Made by a program: the position numbers and the translations under genes. Under the pieces are notes generated by a model. The model did no database searches, had not been told where the DNA came from, and was given only the letters and a program-made list of their open reading frames with translations. A stretch of DNA of 64,000 bases from Megaleporinus macrocephalus (Eukaryota; Chordata; Actinopteri; Characiformes; Anostomidae), in contig CM038709.1 of NCBI GenBank assembly GCA_021613375.1, positions 40,489,656-40,553,655 on the forward strand, read 5' to 3'. Below are positions 52,896-63,640 of this stretch, one piece after another; position 1 is the first letter of the stretch; the number at the start of each line of letters is the position of its first letter.

Positions 52896-54695
52896 TTAAT
52901 GCAGGTGCTCTTTTATTCAAGAAAGTTGTAATTTATTTTAAGCTCTGTAGTTACACCTGAACAACACATAAAAAGTTCAATCATCCTCAGTTATGTGTTA
53001 CTAAATTCTCAGTTACATTCATATTATTACCAATGTGTTATTACATGAGAGCGAATACACTGTTACAGTTATCAATATAGAAAAAGAATAAATGAATAGA
53101 AATCAATACACATGTGTAATCACAGTAGCTGTACTGCTGTAATCCATCTGTAACAGTGGCTTCACCATCAGTAGTTACATTGTTGTTGTTTGTGTAACTA
53201 CACAGTTATTACAGACACTTAATAAAACAGTGTCAAAGCTTTAATTTCCACACAGCACTGAAGCTGTGAGGCTATATTTTTTCTTTTTTACATTTTTACA
53301 GACAAGCGTGTGTCATACAGTGTCAGGAAGCTGTTTAATTCCAGAAAATCTCACTTTATTTTAAGCATCTCTAATAACTATGTAGTTACACAATACATGT
53401 AAAGTAATTTAACTACTAGTGATGTAGTAGAAGGATTGTAGCAGTACAGCTTATCTAATTACACATGTGTATTAATTTCTTTTTTTGCCTGATAGTGTCC
53501 TGATAGTAGTAACAGCATATTTACTCTCATGTATTTACACATAGACACCAAGTCTTTTCCAACATTATAAGAAAGTGTTTAATTACATGCATTAAGACAG
53601 TATTTATACTGGAAATGCCAGCTTTTCTAACATTTATCTAACATTTACTTCGCTATGTGGACCACTCTCAGCACTGTAGTGACACTGAGGTGTTTAAAAA
53701 CAATGTTGTGTTTGAGGTATTTCAATGTCGGAAATGTAAGTTTCAGTGTAAATACTGTTTTAATATAAGTTAATACACACGTCCTTATTACAAATGCAGT
53801 TAGACTCATGCTATTACCAACGTGTTATTACATGACAGCGAATACGCTGTTACGGTTATCAATATAGAAAAAGAATAGAAATCAATAAACATATGTAATC
53901 ACAGTAGCTGTACTGCTGTAATCTATCTGTAACAGTGGCTTCATCATTGTTGTTGTTCATGTTGTTCATGTGTAAGTTCACAGTTATTGCAGACAATTAA
54001 TAAAAAAAATGTGCCAAAGCTTTAATTTCCATGCAGCACTGAAGCTGTGAGGCTATATTTTTTATTCTTTACAGAAAATCTCGCTTTATTTCAAGCATCT
54101 CTAATAACTATGTGGTTACACAAGTCATGTAACTACTAGTGATGTAGCAGATGGATTGCAGCAGTGCAGCTTATCTAATTACACGTGTGTATTAATTTCT
54201 TTTTTTTGCCTCATGTAATTACATAAGAGTGTCTTGATAGTTGTAACAGCATATTTACTCTCATGTATTTACACATAGACACCAAGTCTTTTCCTGCATT
54301 ATAAGAAAGTGTTTAATTACATGCATTAAGACAGTATTTATACTGGAAATGCCAACATTTACTTTGCTATGTAACCTTACTTTGCTTGGTGGACCACTCT
54401 CAGCACTGTAGTGACACTGAGGTGTTTAAGAACAATGTTGTGTTTGAGGTGTTTCAAGTGTTAATACTGTTTTAATGTAAGTTATTACACACGTCCTTAT
54501 TACAAATGCATTTGGACTTGTGTTATTACCAATGTGTTATTACATGAGAAAGAATATTCATAGAAAAATAGAAATCAATACACATGTAATCACAGTAGCT
54601 GTACTGCTGTAATCCATTTGTAACAGTGGTTTGTTGTTGCATGTGTTGTTCATGAGTAACTACATAGTTATTACAGACAGTTAATTTTAAAAAAG

Positions 54696-55525
54696 TTGGA
54701 CCAAAGTTTCTAATGTTCTCAGAACTATAGACAGACCACCCCAGACCTCGACATCACTTTATTAAATATTGTCTTTCAGTTGGATTAGATTGTAAACAGA
54801 TGTACATAGCTTTCAGTCTAAGGGCTTGAACCCATCCCCATGTGGGAAACTCTAGTTAGTTTAGCAACTTCGCACAGAAAGCTTGCAAGATTGTGTGTGT
54901 TTGCGCGTCTGTGTGTGTTTTCCCAGCAGATTAACTAATGCTAATACATGCCATAGGTCAAAAGAGACCTACCTCAATATACAAAGGCTTAACAAGAAAA
55001 CACAGGAATATATTAACAGTGCATTAAACCTCATGAACCATTAGATTCTATTTGTTTGCTGAAGGCTTCGCTTACCAGATAGGATGATACATAATGTGTG
55101 TGTGTGTACAAGTCAAGAGGAGGCCTGGGTTAAAGGGCCCTCGGGTCATGCTTGTTTATTGTGCGGTAAATGTATGCAGACCTTTTGACACTGAACCCAC
55201 TTTAATAGACCTTCCTCGTAACGCAGCTAAGAGAAGTGAATGTAAATACATCCTCTTTTCCAAATGTCAACTCCACTACAGCAACATGAGTGTGTCTTTG
55301 GTGACCCGATACCGCCGAGATAATAAGAGCCAAGATCGGCTTACTGCATGCTTTGTTTTGGTGCATGAGGAGACACGCCAACTGAGCTTTATAGACTCAA
55401 CGATTCTGCTCTAATATCTAAACCCTCAGCCAAAAAAATTAATCGGGGCTCAGGAGTTCAAGTGTGTGCCCAGGAGGTCTGGCCACAATCAGCTTGATGC
55501 AATTTTATTAAATCACTGAGCGTCT
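54696..55525. other. Single-copy stretch, no gene recognised
   Basis: A 106-codon frame (55094-55414, +) begins in a TG run and has no known domain. The rest has no repeat I can name. Confidence 0.4.
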
Positions 55526-55529
55526 GTAG

Positions 55530-55655
55530 GTCAGTATTTCTCAACCCTGGTCCTGGAGGCCCACTGCCCTGAACATTTTAGAGCTTCAACACTAACAATG
55601 TAGACTGATTAGTTGGGAAAACAGGCCAGTGGGCCAGGGTTGAGAAACACTGGCC
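55530..55655. mobile_element. Short hAT-type MITE-like repeat
   Basis: The left end CAGTATTTCTCAACCCTGGT and the right end CCAGGGTTGAGAAACACTGG are inverted, enclosing CCTGGAGGCCCACTGCCCTG and ACATTTTAGAGC. It resembles, from memory, a very common short fish DNA element (TCTCAAACCTGGTCCTGGAG). There is no coding content. Confidence 0.7.
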
Positions 55656-55961
55656 TCGGTCAGTGGTCCACAGGGACCCTTGAGTCCACATACTTTTTGC
55701 ACCAACCCAACTCACTGCGGGATCAAAAACAAATGTGGACTGTTTGTATTATTTGCCCTGACCAGCAAAGTGGATCATGTAATCTGCCAAAATTCCAGGA
55801 TGTCCCTCTCATCCTGGACACCACCTCCTTCATTCACTTACCTCTGAAAGAAGCTTCAGGACCACTCCACACAGAACGGCCCCGGACCGGGAATGCATGT
55901 ACATCCCTTACTCTGATTTCTTGCACAGGGTACTGCAATACCTCAAGCAAGCCAGCAGTGT
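55656..55961. other. Single-copy spacer
   Basis: Part of a 118-codon frame (55613-55969, +) that spans the MITE and has no known domain. Confidence 0.4.
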
Positions 55962-56441
55962 ACAAGTAGACTGTAACAGTACCTTCACCTACCTGTGTAC
56001 AAGTAAACTGTATCACTACCTTCACCTATCTGTGTACAGGTAAACTGCAACACCACATTCACCTACCTGTGTACTGTTAAACTGTAACACTACCTTCACC
56101 TACCTGTGTACAGGTAAACTGTAACACTACCTTCACCAACCTGTATACATGTAAACTGTAACACCACAGTAACCTTCCTGTGTACAGTTAAACTGTAACA
56201 CTACCTTCACCTACCTGTGTACAGATAAACTGTAACACTACCTTCACCTACCTGTGTACATGTAAACTGTAACACTACCTTCACCTACCTGTGTACAGGT
56301 AAACTGTAACACTACCTTCACCTACCTGTGTACATGTAAACTGTAACACTACCTTCACCTACCTGTGTACATGTAAACTATAACACTACCTTCACCTACC
56401 TGTGTACATGTAAACTGTAACACTACCTTAACCTACTTGTG
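55962..56441. repeat. 37-bp minisatellite, about 13 copies
   Basis: The unit is TGTAACACTACCTTCACCTA followed by CCTGTGTACAGGTAAAC, with a 37-bp period. Variants CAAGTAAAC, CATGTAAAC, CTGTTAAAC and CAGATAAAC occur at one site. No gene is seen. Confidence 0.95.
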
Positions 56442-56517
56442 TCTTCATGTTTCTGAGCTGACCATGCTTTCTTTTGAATAATGTACCTAATAGCTGATCT
56501 GGAACGCCTCATGTTCT

Positions 56518-56530
56518 TGCTCTCTCTCCC

Positions 56531-56563
<33 letters not shown>

Positions 56564-56564
56564 T
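56518..56564. repeat. (TC)n microsatellite
   Basis: CTCTCTCCCTCTCTCTCC followed by a clean CT run. Confidence 0.93.
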
Positions 56565-56569
56565 TTTCT

Positions 56570-57700
56570 GATGGGTTTAGGTTGATGTTTCAGGCTGGTT
56601 TAACTCACAGTGAAGCTCCTGGACTTCATATTGAGGGTTAAAAGATTCCAAATGTCCTATTATCCAATTACTCAAGTTCATGTAAACACTCTGAATGGAC
56701 TACTGACAAGATCTGATGCTCTGCAGGTATATCATTAAGCCCATGCAACCTCACTCATTGTGGTGTCTTTCATGTGCACTCATCTTATAACTTGAAGGCA
56801 GCATTAGTTTCATGTAGCATGCCTGATTCAACTCATTAGCTAGGCGTGTAGAGTAGAAGCAACCCAAAGTATGAGCGTGAGGTCGCCCGCACTGAGATTA
56901 GGAATTTAGGGAAGGCCCAGTAGCATCACAGCTTCCCACAGGCCTTTATCATTATGTCTATGATGAACGCAACTGATTACCACCTTAACATCCCAACCAA
57001 ATTAAAGACGTCTACTCAAGTGACTCACGCTACTGAATTAGCAGTATGAGGTTCTTGGGGCAACCAAAAGATCCAGATCTAGATTCAGATAGTCACTGCC
57101 TGAGTTGTTGGTGCATTTGTTCCAGAAACGACTAAATTATTTACGTCTTCAAAATCAAGGAATTAAACTGCATAAGCAAAGAGGAACGGGGGGTTGGAAG
57201 TTGAGGCTCACTGACCCTTATAGCTTGGCTGCTAAAACCACAAATCAGACAAAAACTATGTGTGAGGGAAAGCATGGGGGTCTGCTTCCAGCAGTGATGG
57301 GCTCTGACTAACTTCCTTTGCAGACACACACTCAAAAACAAACAACGCACATTAGAATTACGTGCTGCGCCAGTGGGCCTTGTACACATATGGTGGACAC
57401 CTAACCAAGCTTAAGGTCATGAATCATATTGTGGTTTCGACCACAGGCCGAGCTGCCGGTAGGAGATTAGGGGGTGTAACCGTGCAAACACTCCTGCCAC
57501 ACACCTGGTTGAGGAGGAGAACTGTTGTTGTTGTTTTTTTTGTTGTCACCTTTTTAGTAACTAGTATGTTTTGATGTGATTCACTATGCTTGTGTGCTGT
57601 TTTGCTGTTGATGACCTCATTTCCTTCATGGTTTGGTTCCTCTATCTGTCTACTGTTTCAATAAAGAGTATTCTCCTGGCAGACGATGGCAGACTCCGCG
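56570..57700. other. Single-copy stretch, no gene recognised
   Basis: No tandem structure. Frames up to 82 codons on both strands have no known domain. The right end may belong to the LTR element marked by the primer site at 57701. Confidence 0.4.
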
Positions 57701-57717
57701 TCCCACTTCTGACACCA
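57701..57717 (-). other. LTR-retrotransposon primer binding site (tRNA-Leu type)
   Basis: TCCCACTTCTGACACCA on the + strand is a tRNA-Leu 3' end with CCA, so the minus strand carries the primer site TGGTGTCAGAAGTGGGA. One base further right the sequence starts TGTAGCAGGAG, the expected reverse complement of an LTR end (...CTACA). The LTR would therefore extend rightward from 57719. The same site appears at 32976 in + orientation. No gag or pol is recognised to the left. Confidence 0.6.
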
Positions 57718-57819
57718 ATGTAGCAGGAGAAAACACAGGATCTACAATATTACAATATTTCAATGGACAGAGGTTCTGAACCAGTTTCAGCACTATGATT
57801 AATAACAAATGTAACTTAA

Positions 57820-58739
57820 CCCTATGGGGTCTAAGGGCATTATCTCGATTTTTAAATATTTTCTTAATTTGGTCTTTAAAGGCACTTGCATGTAACATAA
57901 TACCCACATATTTTATATCAAAACATTCAGAACAGTCTCAGCTGTCTTAGTAATGAGGAAACAAGTGACCTGGAGGAAGTATGAAGAGATAATCTGGTCC
58001 TAAACCTGAAAAACCTGAAATTCGATTTGAAAATTCTTCATATATCTTATAAAAAATATATTTTACTTATGTAGACAAACTGTTTGGTGCTTAAAATGCA
58101 TTTACTTCGTCTTAGCTTCACATCAGTAGTTGAATGTATGAATAAAATTGTACACAAATGTAAAATAAATGTCTAAAATTAATTTCTGTAAGAGTGTTTA
58201 TTGAGTAGAATTTTGTTATTCTACTTGATACAGCAGTCAACAGCCAGAAACTCACTGTTTATTAGTAAATGTTTACTTCACTGTTTGTAAGTCTGTTGTC
58301 TGTTTATTAGAAAACACTTACTTTAACATATAAAATCATTAAAAACATACAGAATAAAAAACTAACTACATATACTATTTTCTCTTATTTGTTTTGTGTC
58401 AACGGTTGTTTAGCGATTTCCTGAAAGCCCATTGGTCAGCTTCACACAAAACACAGATGACAGACACACAAATCCGCCAATCACAGAGGAGATACTGGTG
58501 ACAGACACACAAATGCTCCAGTCAGACAGAGGCAGACTGGGTTGCTCGTTTTTGATAGGCTCATAACTCCAGACGTGAGTGATGTACAGACTCAGGATTG
58601 GGTGTAATTAAAGGACGGACTCAGTTGATTCAGGAAATGTTTGAACTGTATTTCTGCGCCGTGTTATCACGAATATATTAACAGAAACGCAGAGAAACAT
58701 TGCGTTTGACGCGGCCCTGTGTCTGTCAACCTCAGAGGG
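57820..58739. mobile_element. piggyBac-like non-autonomous element, TTAA-flanked
   Basis: TTAA at 57816-57819 and at 58740-58743 flank a 920-bp segment that begins CCCTATGGGG and ends ACCTCAGAGGG. piggyBac elements insert at TTAA, duplicate it and start with CCCT...; these are the hallmarks seen. The inside has no transposase frame. It lies about 100 bp inside the presumed LTR that starts at 57719, so it may have inserted into it. Confidence 0.65.
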
Positions 58740-58743
58740 TTAA

Positions 58744-59850
58744 ATTACAAAAGAATTGATTGAATCATTTAATGTTTTTGATTTTATTTCAAGGCGAACA
58801 GGCTCCTCTAATAATAATCAGTCTTAGAAATGATGGTTCTCGAAATGTTCTTAGTAAAGAGAATAGCTCTATTTAGAACTGAGTTCTATATTAATCTGAA
58901 GATGGTACTTTAAGTGTTTATAGTTCTACATACAGTCATCATTTATTATTGTTTAATTGTTTATTTAAGTGTTCACAAAGGATTCAGTGTCTTGCATGCA
59001 TCCTTACAAGCATAAGTCAGTGTCAAAGCTAGAGCCATGTAGCTTTAAACCCAAAGTGAATATACACCATCGTCAGCTTGCTGCTCACTGGGCAATGCAA
59101 ATCCCATAGAGGCTAAATCCCTAAGCTGGCGTTATCATAACCTGCAGGTTAAGTGTGCAGCAAGTAGCCATGATGATGCATCCCAATAAAATGTGACTTC
59201 ATGAGGCAGAAAGATCCAGGATTAGATGGAACTAAGGATATGCAAGAACTCCTGCCTTGTCAGACAGGCCCAGACATAGCTTTCTGTTTAGGAGTGCAGG
59301 CTACCCTACTTTCAACACATGGTTCAACGAGGTGACTAAATTGCGAGTTCGGCTTGGAGTACAAGGCCAGACCCCAATCTTGGAGCATTGAGAAACAGGC
59401 ATAGAAGTTTTCTTTGGTTATCTGCCATGCAACGCTCAGCATGTATCTCTTCAACCTGCATGGATTTTTTCAAATATGTTTCAGGCCAAGACCTTCTAAA
59501 AGTATCAGTAAACAATGTCTCAGTTACCCAACCGTGGATTTGCAACTGTCATGTCTAATAATTTCGAGTTTCTTGAGGATGTCTGGTTTCTATCACTGGA
59601 ACTTAGAGCTGGAGTTGAACTGGAGATGGTGGGCTTCTCTATATATCACAATAGGGGTTTCCATTATCTGTTCATTTCAGACGAGCTTGAGTCTAGAGGG
59701 TTTCTGGATGTTGGTAACATTTGTTGGTAACATTTGTGTGTATAGGATCTTAACCAATGTCTCTTGGACCTTGCACTTTGGTTCTGTAGATGATTTATTG
59801 GCTGATGGAAACATCTACTGCACTGTTCTACCAAGTTCTACCAAATAAAT
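58744..59850. other. Single-copy stretch, possibly a retroposon body at the right
   Basis: A 144-codon frame (59414-59848, +) runs up to CTACCAAATAAATCTATCAA and the tetranucleotide tract. That arrangement resembles a retroposon end with a simple tail, but the translation matches no reverse transcriptase motif I know. Confidence 0.4.
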
Positions 59851-59885
59851 CTATCAATCTGTCTGTCTATCTATCTATCTATCTA

Positions 59886-59970
<85 letters not shown>
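59851..59970. repeat. (TATC)n/(TGTC)n microsatellite
   Basis: CTAT units, then seven or so CTGT units, then a further CTAT run. Confidence 0.95.
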
Positions 59971-60044
59971 GCATTGCTAAACTAGCCCCATGGTTTTTAA
60001 GCCTTGACCTCTACACATTGACATTTCTCAAGATCTAGTGAACA

Positions 60045-60240
60045 GTTTGATGATGTACTGCACCGCAGAGGGTGAAATACCTAAAATCTTTGCAACTGCT
60101 CGTCGAGGAACGTTGTTCTTGAACTTTTGGATTCTTGGCCAACACATTCTTTGTCAACCCTTCGACCCTTCCTTGCTCATTAAGTACTAGGCTGTTCCGA
60201 AAGCTCATTTTCTACTCAAGCATGATTGCATTACCAGTTT
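60045..60240. mobile_element. DNA-transposon-like remnant
   Basis: ATGTACTGCACCGCAGAGGG, TGAAATACCTAAAATCTTTG and CGTCGAGGAACGTTGTTCTT resemble, from memory, a fish DNA transposon (TAGATGGTGAAA.CCC.AAATTCTT, CGTTGAGAAACATT). The likeness is partial. Confidence 0.4.
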
Positions 60241-60299
60241 AAAATTCTTTTTTGAAACCGTTTCACAACGTTCTAGTCTTAAACTGGCCCTGAGGTTAA

Positions 60300-61374
60300 A
60301 GTTGAGGTCTGCACATAGGCATGGAGAGCTTGTTCAGACACACCAACAACGAAAACCCACAATCAGACATGCGAAAACAATAAAAAAGTGTGTGAACTAT
60401 TCCTGAAAGTCTGCACGTACATACCCGAGCATGTTAAACTGGAAGATTTAATGCGGGTAAAACAATAGCATCCGAGTGATCATCTTTCAGAGCTGCTAGT
60501 AAGCGACTCTCTGGGTGAGGAAAGAAGAAAGGAGGAAAAAATTGGGGTTTGCAGTTTACTCACTCGCCGAGACTGACAACACAAACAGCGCGTTTTCTTA
60601 TGTCGTGCTCGGCAGCATGAAAGACCTTTTTGACTCTTTCAGCAAAAGCGAAGACGTTTTACAGCGCCGGATCAAACCGTGCGCTGATTGAAAACAAATG
60701 GTGGTGGTTTCTGGGTAAATCATTGTCATTGTTGTCGGGAGTTAAAGAGGGAGAATATGAATAGGAGGAATCTATGGAGATAAATTGCAAAGAGAATCAC
60801 ATCAAAACAACACAAAGCACAGGCTTTTTTTATAGCAGGGATGGCATTGCTTATGTTTACAAGTGCACTTTATGTAACACTTGCTATGAATAGCATAGCG
60901 TGTCTGCTGTCAATGTCAATGAATGCATTCTTGGCACATTATAATGCATTAGTAACACGTTCTACAGAAATAGCCATGTTTATGCCATGTTTATAATGCA
61001 GATTGGTCTATTATGGCCAACAACCTTACTCATAAATACAGCATTAAACCCAGCATGGCAACGTCAGTGCACGATATTATCTGGCACTAACTTATCATTG
61101 TAAAATAATTGGAACGTTAGCGCAAATGAGTATTTTTAGTTATTACCACAATAGAAATTAGTAAAGCTTTTTAGTGCTTACTGCTAAAATCAGTCAGGGA
61201 GGGGTCCGATGGGTATTTCTTATGCACAGTTATTAAATAAAGCTCTCTACTGTTGTAAACCCTTTGGGGAATCATCTGGAATTGAAAGATTAGGGTCCAC
61301 CTCCAGCGGCGTCTGTGGTGGTAAGTATTGGATATGTGGCATGTGTGAAGCAAACTCTCTTTATTAAGGATCAC

Positions 61375-61375
<1 letters not shown>
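60300..61375. other. Single-copy stretch, no gene recognised
   Basis: No recognised repeat. A 67-codon minus frame (61171-61374) abuts the (TA)n and has no known domain. Confidence 0.4.

Positions 61376-61376
<1 letters not shown>

Positions 61377-61451
<75 letters not shown>
61377..61451. repeat. (TA)n microsatellite at the left end of a Tc1
   Basis: About 37 TA units. The adjoining Tc1 has lost most of its left TIR at this border. Confidence 0.96.
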
Positions 61452-61455
<4 letters not shown>

Positions 61456-61964
61456 ACCCCTGTCATTTTAGTGTGGGAGGTTTCATGGCTAAATTGGACC
61501 AGTCTGGTGGCCAATCTTCATTAATTGCACATTGCACCAGTAAGAGCAGAGTGTGAAGTTCAATTAGCAGGTAAGAACACAAATTGTTGGTGCACGTCTT
61601 GCTGGCTCATCTGTGACCAGGACAGCAAGTCTTTGTGATGTATCAAGAGCCATGGTATCCAGGGTAATGTCAGCATACCACCAAGAAGGGCGAACCACAT
61701 CCAACAGAATTAACTGTGGACGCAAGAGGAAGCTGTCTGAAAGGGATGTTGGGAAACGTTTTCCTTCACCAGCATTACGTAGTGACCTGGACACTATCCT
61801 GCAAGAAGAATGTCTTAAAATCTCTCTGACCACTGTGCAGGACTTGTATATGTCATTCCCAAGACCAACTGACGCTGTATTGGCCGCAAAAGGAGGCCCT
61901 ACACCGTACTAATAAATTATTGTGGTCTAAAACCAGGTGTTTCAGTTTCATTGTCCAACCCCTG
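61452..61964 (+). mobile_element. Tc1 transposon, internally deleted
   Basis: Same family as 46933-47464. The right end is intact (GTTTCATTGTCCAACCCCTG, then TATATA). The left end is eroded to GAAAACCCCTGTCATTTTAG. Two internal deletions are seen against the remembered family consensus: one removes the start codon region near 61571, the other removes the catalytic core near 61748. A further (TA)n lies at 61965-61984. Confidence 0.9.
61572..61912 (+). pseudogene. Tc1 transposase remnant, core deleted, frame kept
   Basis: A single open frame reads QIVGARLAG, TASLCDVSRAMVSRVMSAYH and NCGRKRKLSERDV (the helix-turn-helix DNA-binding part). It then runs without a frame break into GKRFPSPALRSDL, LTTVQDLYMSFPR and VLAAKGGPTPY with a stop at 61910-61912. 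The DDE catalytic region between them is missing. The original ATG is deleted too; the first in-frame ATG is at 61652, inside the helix-turn-helix region. A protein from here would at best be a partial DNA-binding fragment without transposase activity. Confidence 0.85.
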
Positions 61965-61984
61965 TATATATATATATATATATA

Positions 61985-63365
61985 TTCTTCCACTTAACTT
62001 GCAGTGACATGTTCCACTACATTAAAAGGTGTTTTGTTTTGAGCTATTATTTTATTACAGAGAAGTATGACTAATAAGTTATGACTAAAAAAATAAACCA
62101 GAGCATGGTTTTGATTGTGTTCATGAGTGGACATGTTTGTTACTAATTGTGCTGTAAGCATGTGACCTGAATACATTCTATTATTAGAATCATTTTTGAT
62201 GAACATTAAGCTACAGTGTTACTTCCAATAGTTTGGAATCAACGTGTTTTCTTTTTTTTTTTCAATAATATAAAGTATTTTTAAAAAAAAATAATATAAA
62301 GTAATATTAAGTATTTATACAAAGTAATATAAAGTCAGTTTTAGTGCAGCCATGTGTATAAAAAGCTATGAAAAAACAATAATAGCACCAATTTACAATT
62401 TGTATGTACTTTCGTCAATTGGCATGATGCCAGTTGGTAAGGAATTATTTTTATATTATCTAATCACCATGTTAGTCTTCAGTGTAACAGTAAAGAGCCT
62501 AAGTTCTTCTTATATGAGTGGTTTCTTCTGGTCTCATTTTTTTTGTGATGTGATGAAGCATTCAAAGAACATGATTTAAAGTTTTCTGCCAACTGAAGGC
62601 CAGTTTCCCAGAACTAGATTAAATTTAAGCATGGAAAAATAAATAGTATTTTTCCTATTTAAACACCATTAATATAAGGATTAGGTCCTGGTCAAGACCC
62701 ATTTCCACAAATCAAATTTTATGTTTTTTTCCATTCCATTAATTTTTTGTGAAGATCTATTTAAGAAACTTTCATTTTTAAGAATATAGTATGTATAGAT
62801 CACTGATCATTTTGCCAAATGGCATGTTAGATGCATTTTAAGAATATTTTAGCTCTTACTTTCTACTTTATTTAATGATTTTTTATGTTCCCCCGATATA
62901 TATGTTCAGTTCAGTAAATAAAACGTTTTTGTGCATAAAAATGTCTAAAGGTGTAATTTTGTATCAACAAAACTTTTCGTTTGACTGGCTAGGGGTCAGT
63001 TTTTTATCAGCATTTCCAAAGTTTTGAATGGTATTGTATGCAAAAAAGGTTCAAAAGCTGATCCAGAAACTTCCACACAAAAACCAATTGACAACATTTG
63101 CTAAATTTCCAGATAATACAAGCTAGACTTCATACCTTAAATCCAAACCTTTTGAATACCTGTGAGTGATCAACATGAACAGGCTTGAAAGCATGACACG
63201 GTGGTGTAATTGCCGAGTGACTTCTATTTGAAGCAATCATTGAGTCATTAATCATTGTCTCTACTTTCAGAAGTGTGGGAGTTCGGTATGAATTTCATGC
63301 TCTTCTCTTTTCTCCTGGTCACAATTGTACTTGCTGACATGGGTAAAGGCTGAAAGTTGGTGACA
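61985..63365. other. AT-rich stretch with a possible Tc1-like element
   Basis: ACAGTGTTACTTCCAATAGT then TTGGAATCAACG (from 62212) and TTTCCAAAGTTTTGAATGGT then ATTGTATG (to about 63046) look like diverged inverted ends of a Tc1-type element enclosing ~830 bp without a transposase. The rest is AT-rich with short frames only. Confidence 0.35.
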
Positions 63366-63369
63366 AGGG

Positions 63370-63640
63370 TGTAGCAATATCATCACTCTCCAAAGAAAAA
63401 CATTTATTTCCAAAATAGAAACTTTACAGGAGAGGCCAAAAACTGTCTTTACCTTTAAATGTCAATGGAGCCAGATGTTTTTCCAAGCTATTTGAAGCAT
63501 TCCTATTGGTCCATTCACCATGAAATTGTCACACAATGTAAATAGCAGTTGTTGTGTTCAAATGATGTAGAAAAATAAAAATGATGAAAAATGGAGGAAC
63601 ATGTTCTTTGGACAGCGACAGAGCAGATGTAAACAAACCA
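63370..63640 (-). repeat. Family A dispersed repeat, copy A7
   Basis: ATATCATCACTCTCCAAAGA, AACTTTACAGGAGAGGCCAA, CATTCCTATTGGTCCATTCA, CACAATGTAAATAGCAG and TGTTCAAATGATGTAGAAAA. It is the most complete reverse-orientation copy. Confidence 0.85.

Larger units (their letters stand above)
52508..54695. repeat. ~0.75-kb block in three tandem copies
   Basis: Units start at the landmark GCTTTAATTTCCATGCA..AC near 52510, 53240 and 54018, giving periods of about 730 and 780 bp. A second landmark, GTGTTATTACATGAGAGCGA then ATCAATATAGAAAAAG, occurs near 53034, 53821 and (deleted form) 54533. The first unit has gained an (ATT)n run and a family A repeat and lost part of its middle. Units 2 and 3 carry a small family C fragment (CACTCTCAGCACTGTAGTGA). 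No gene is seen. Confidence 0.9.

Noticed and set aside
55094..55414. 106-codon + frame as a possible gene
   Set aside because: Begins in a TG run and has no recognisable motif.
59414..59848. 144-codon + frame as a possible gene
   Set aside because: No known domain. It ends at a retroposon-like tail and a tetranucleotide repeat, and an overlapping minus frame of similar quality exists.
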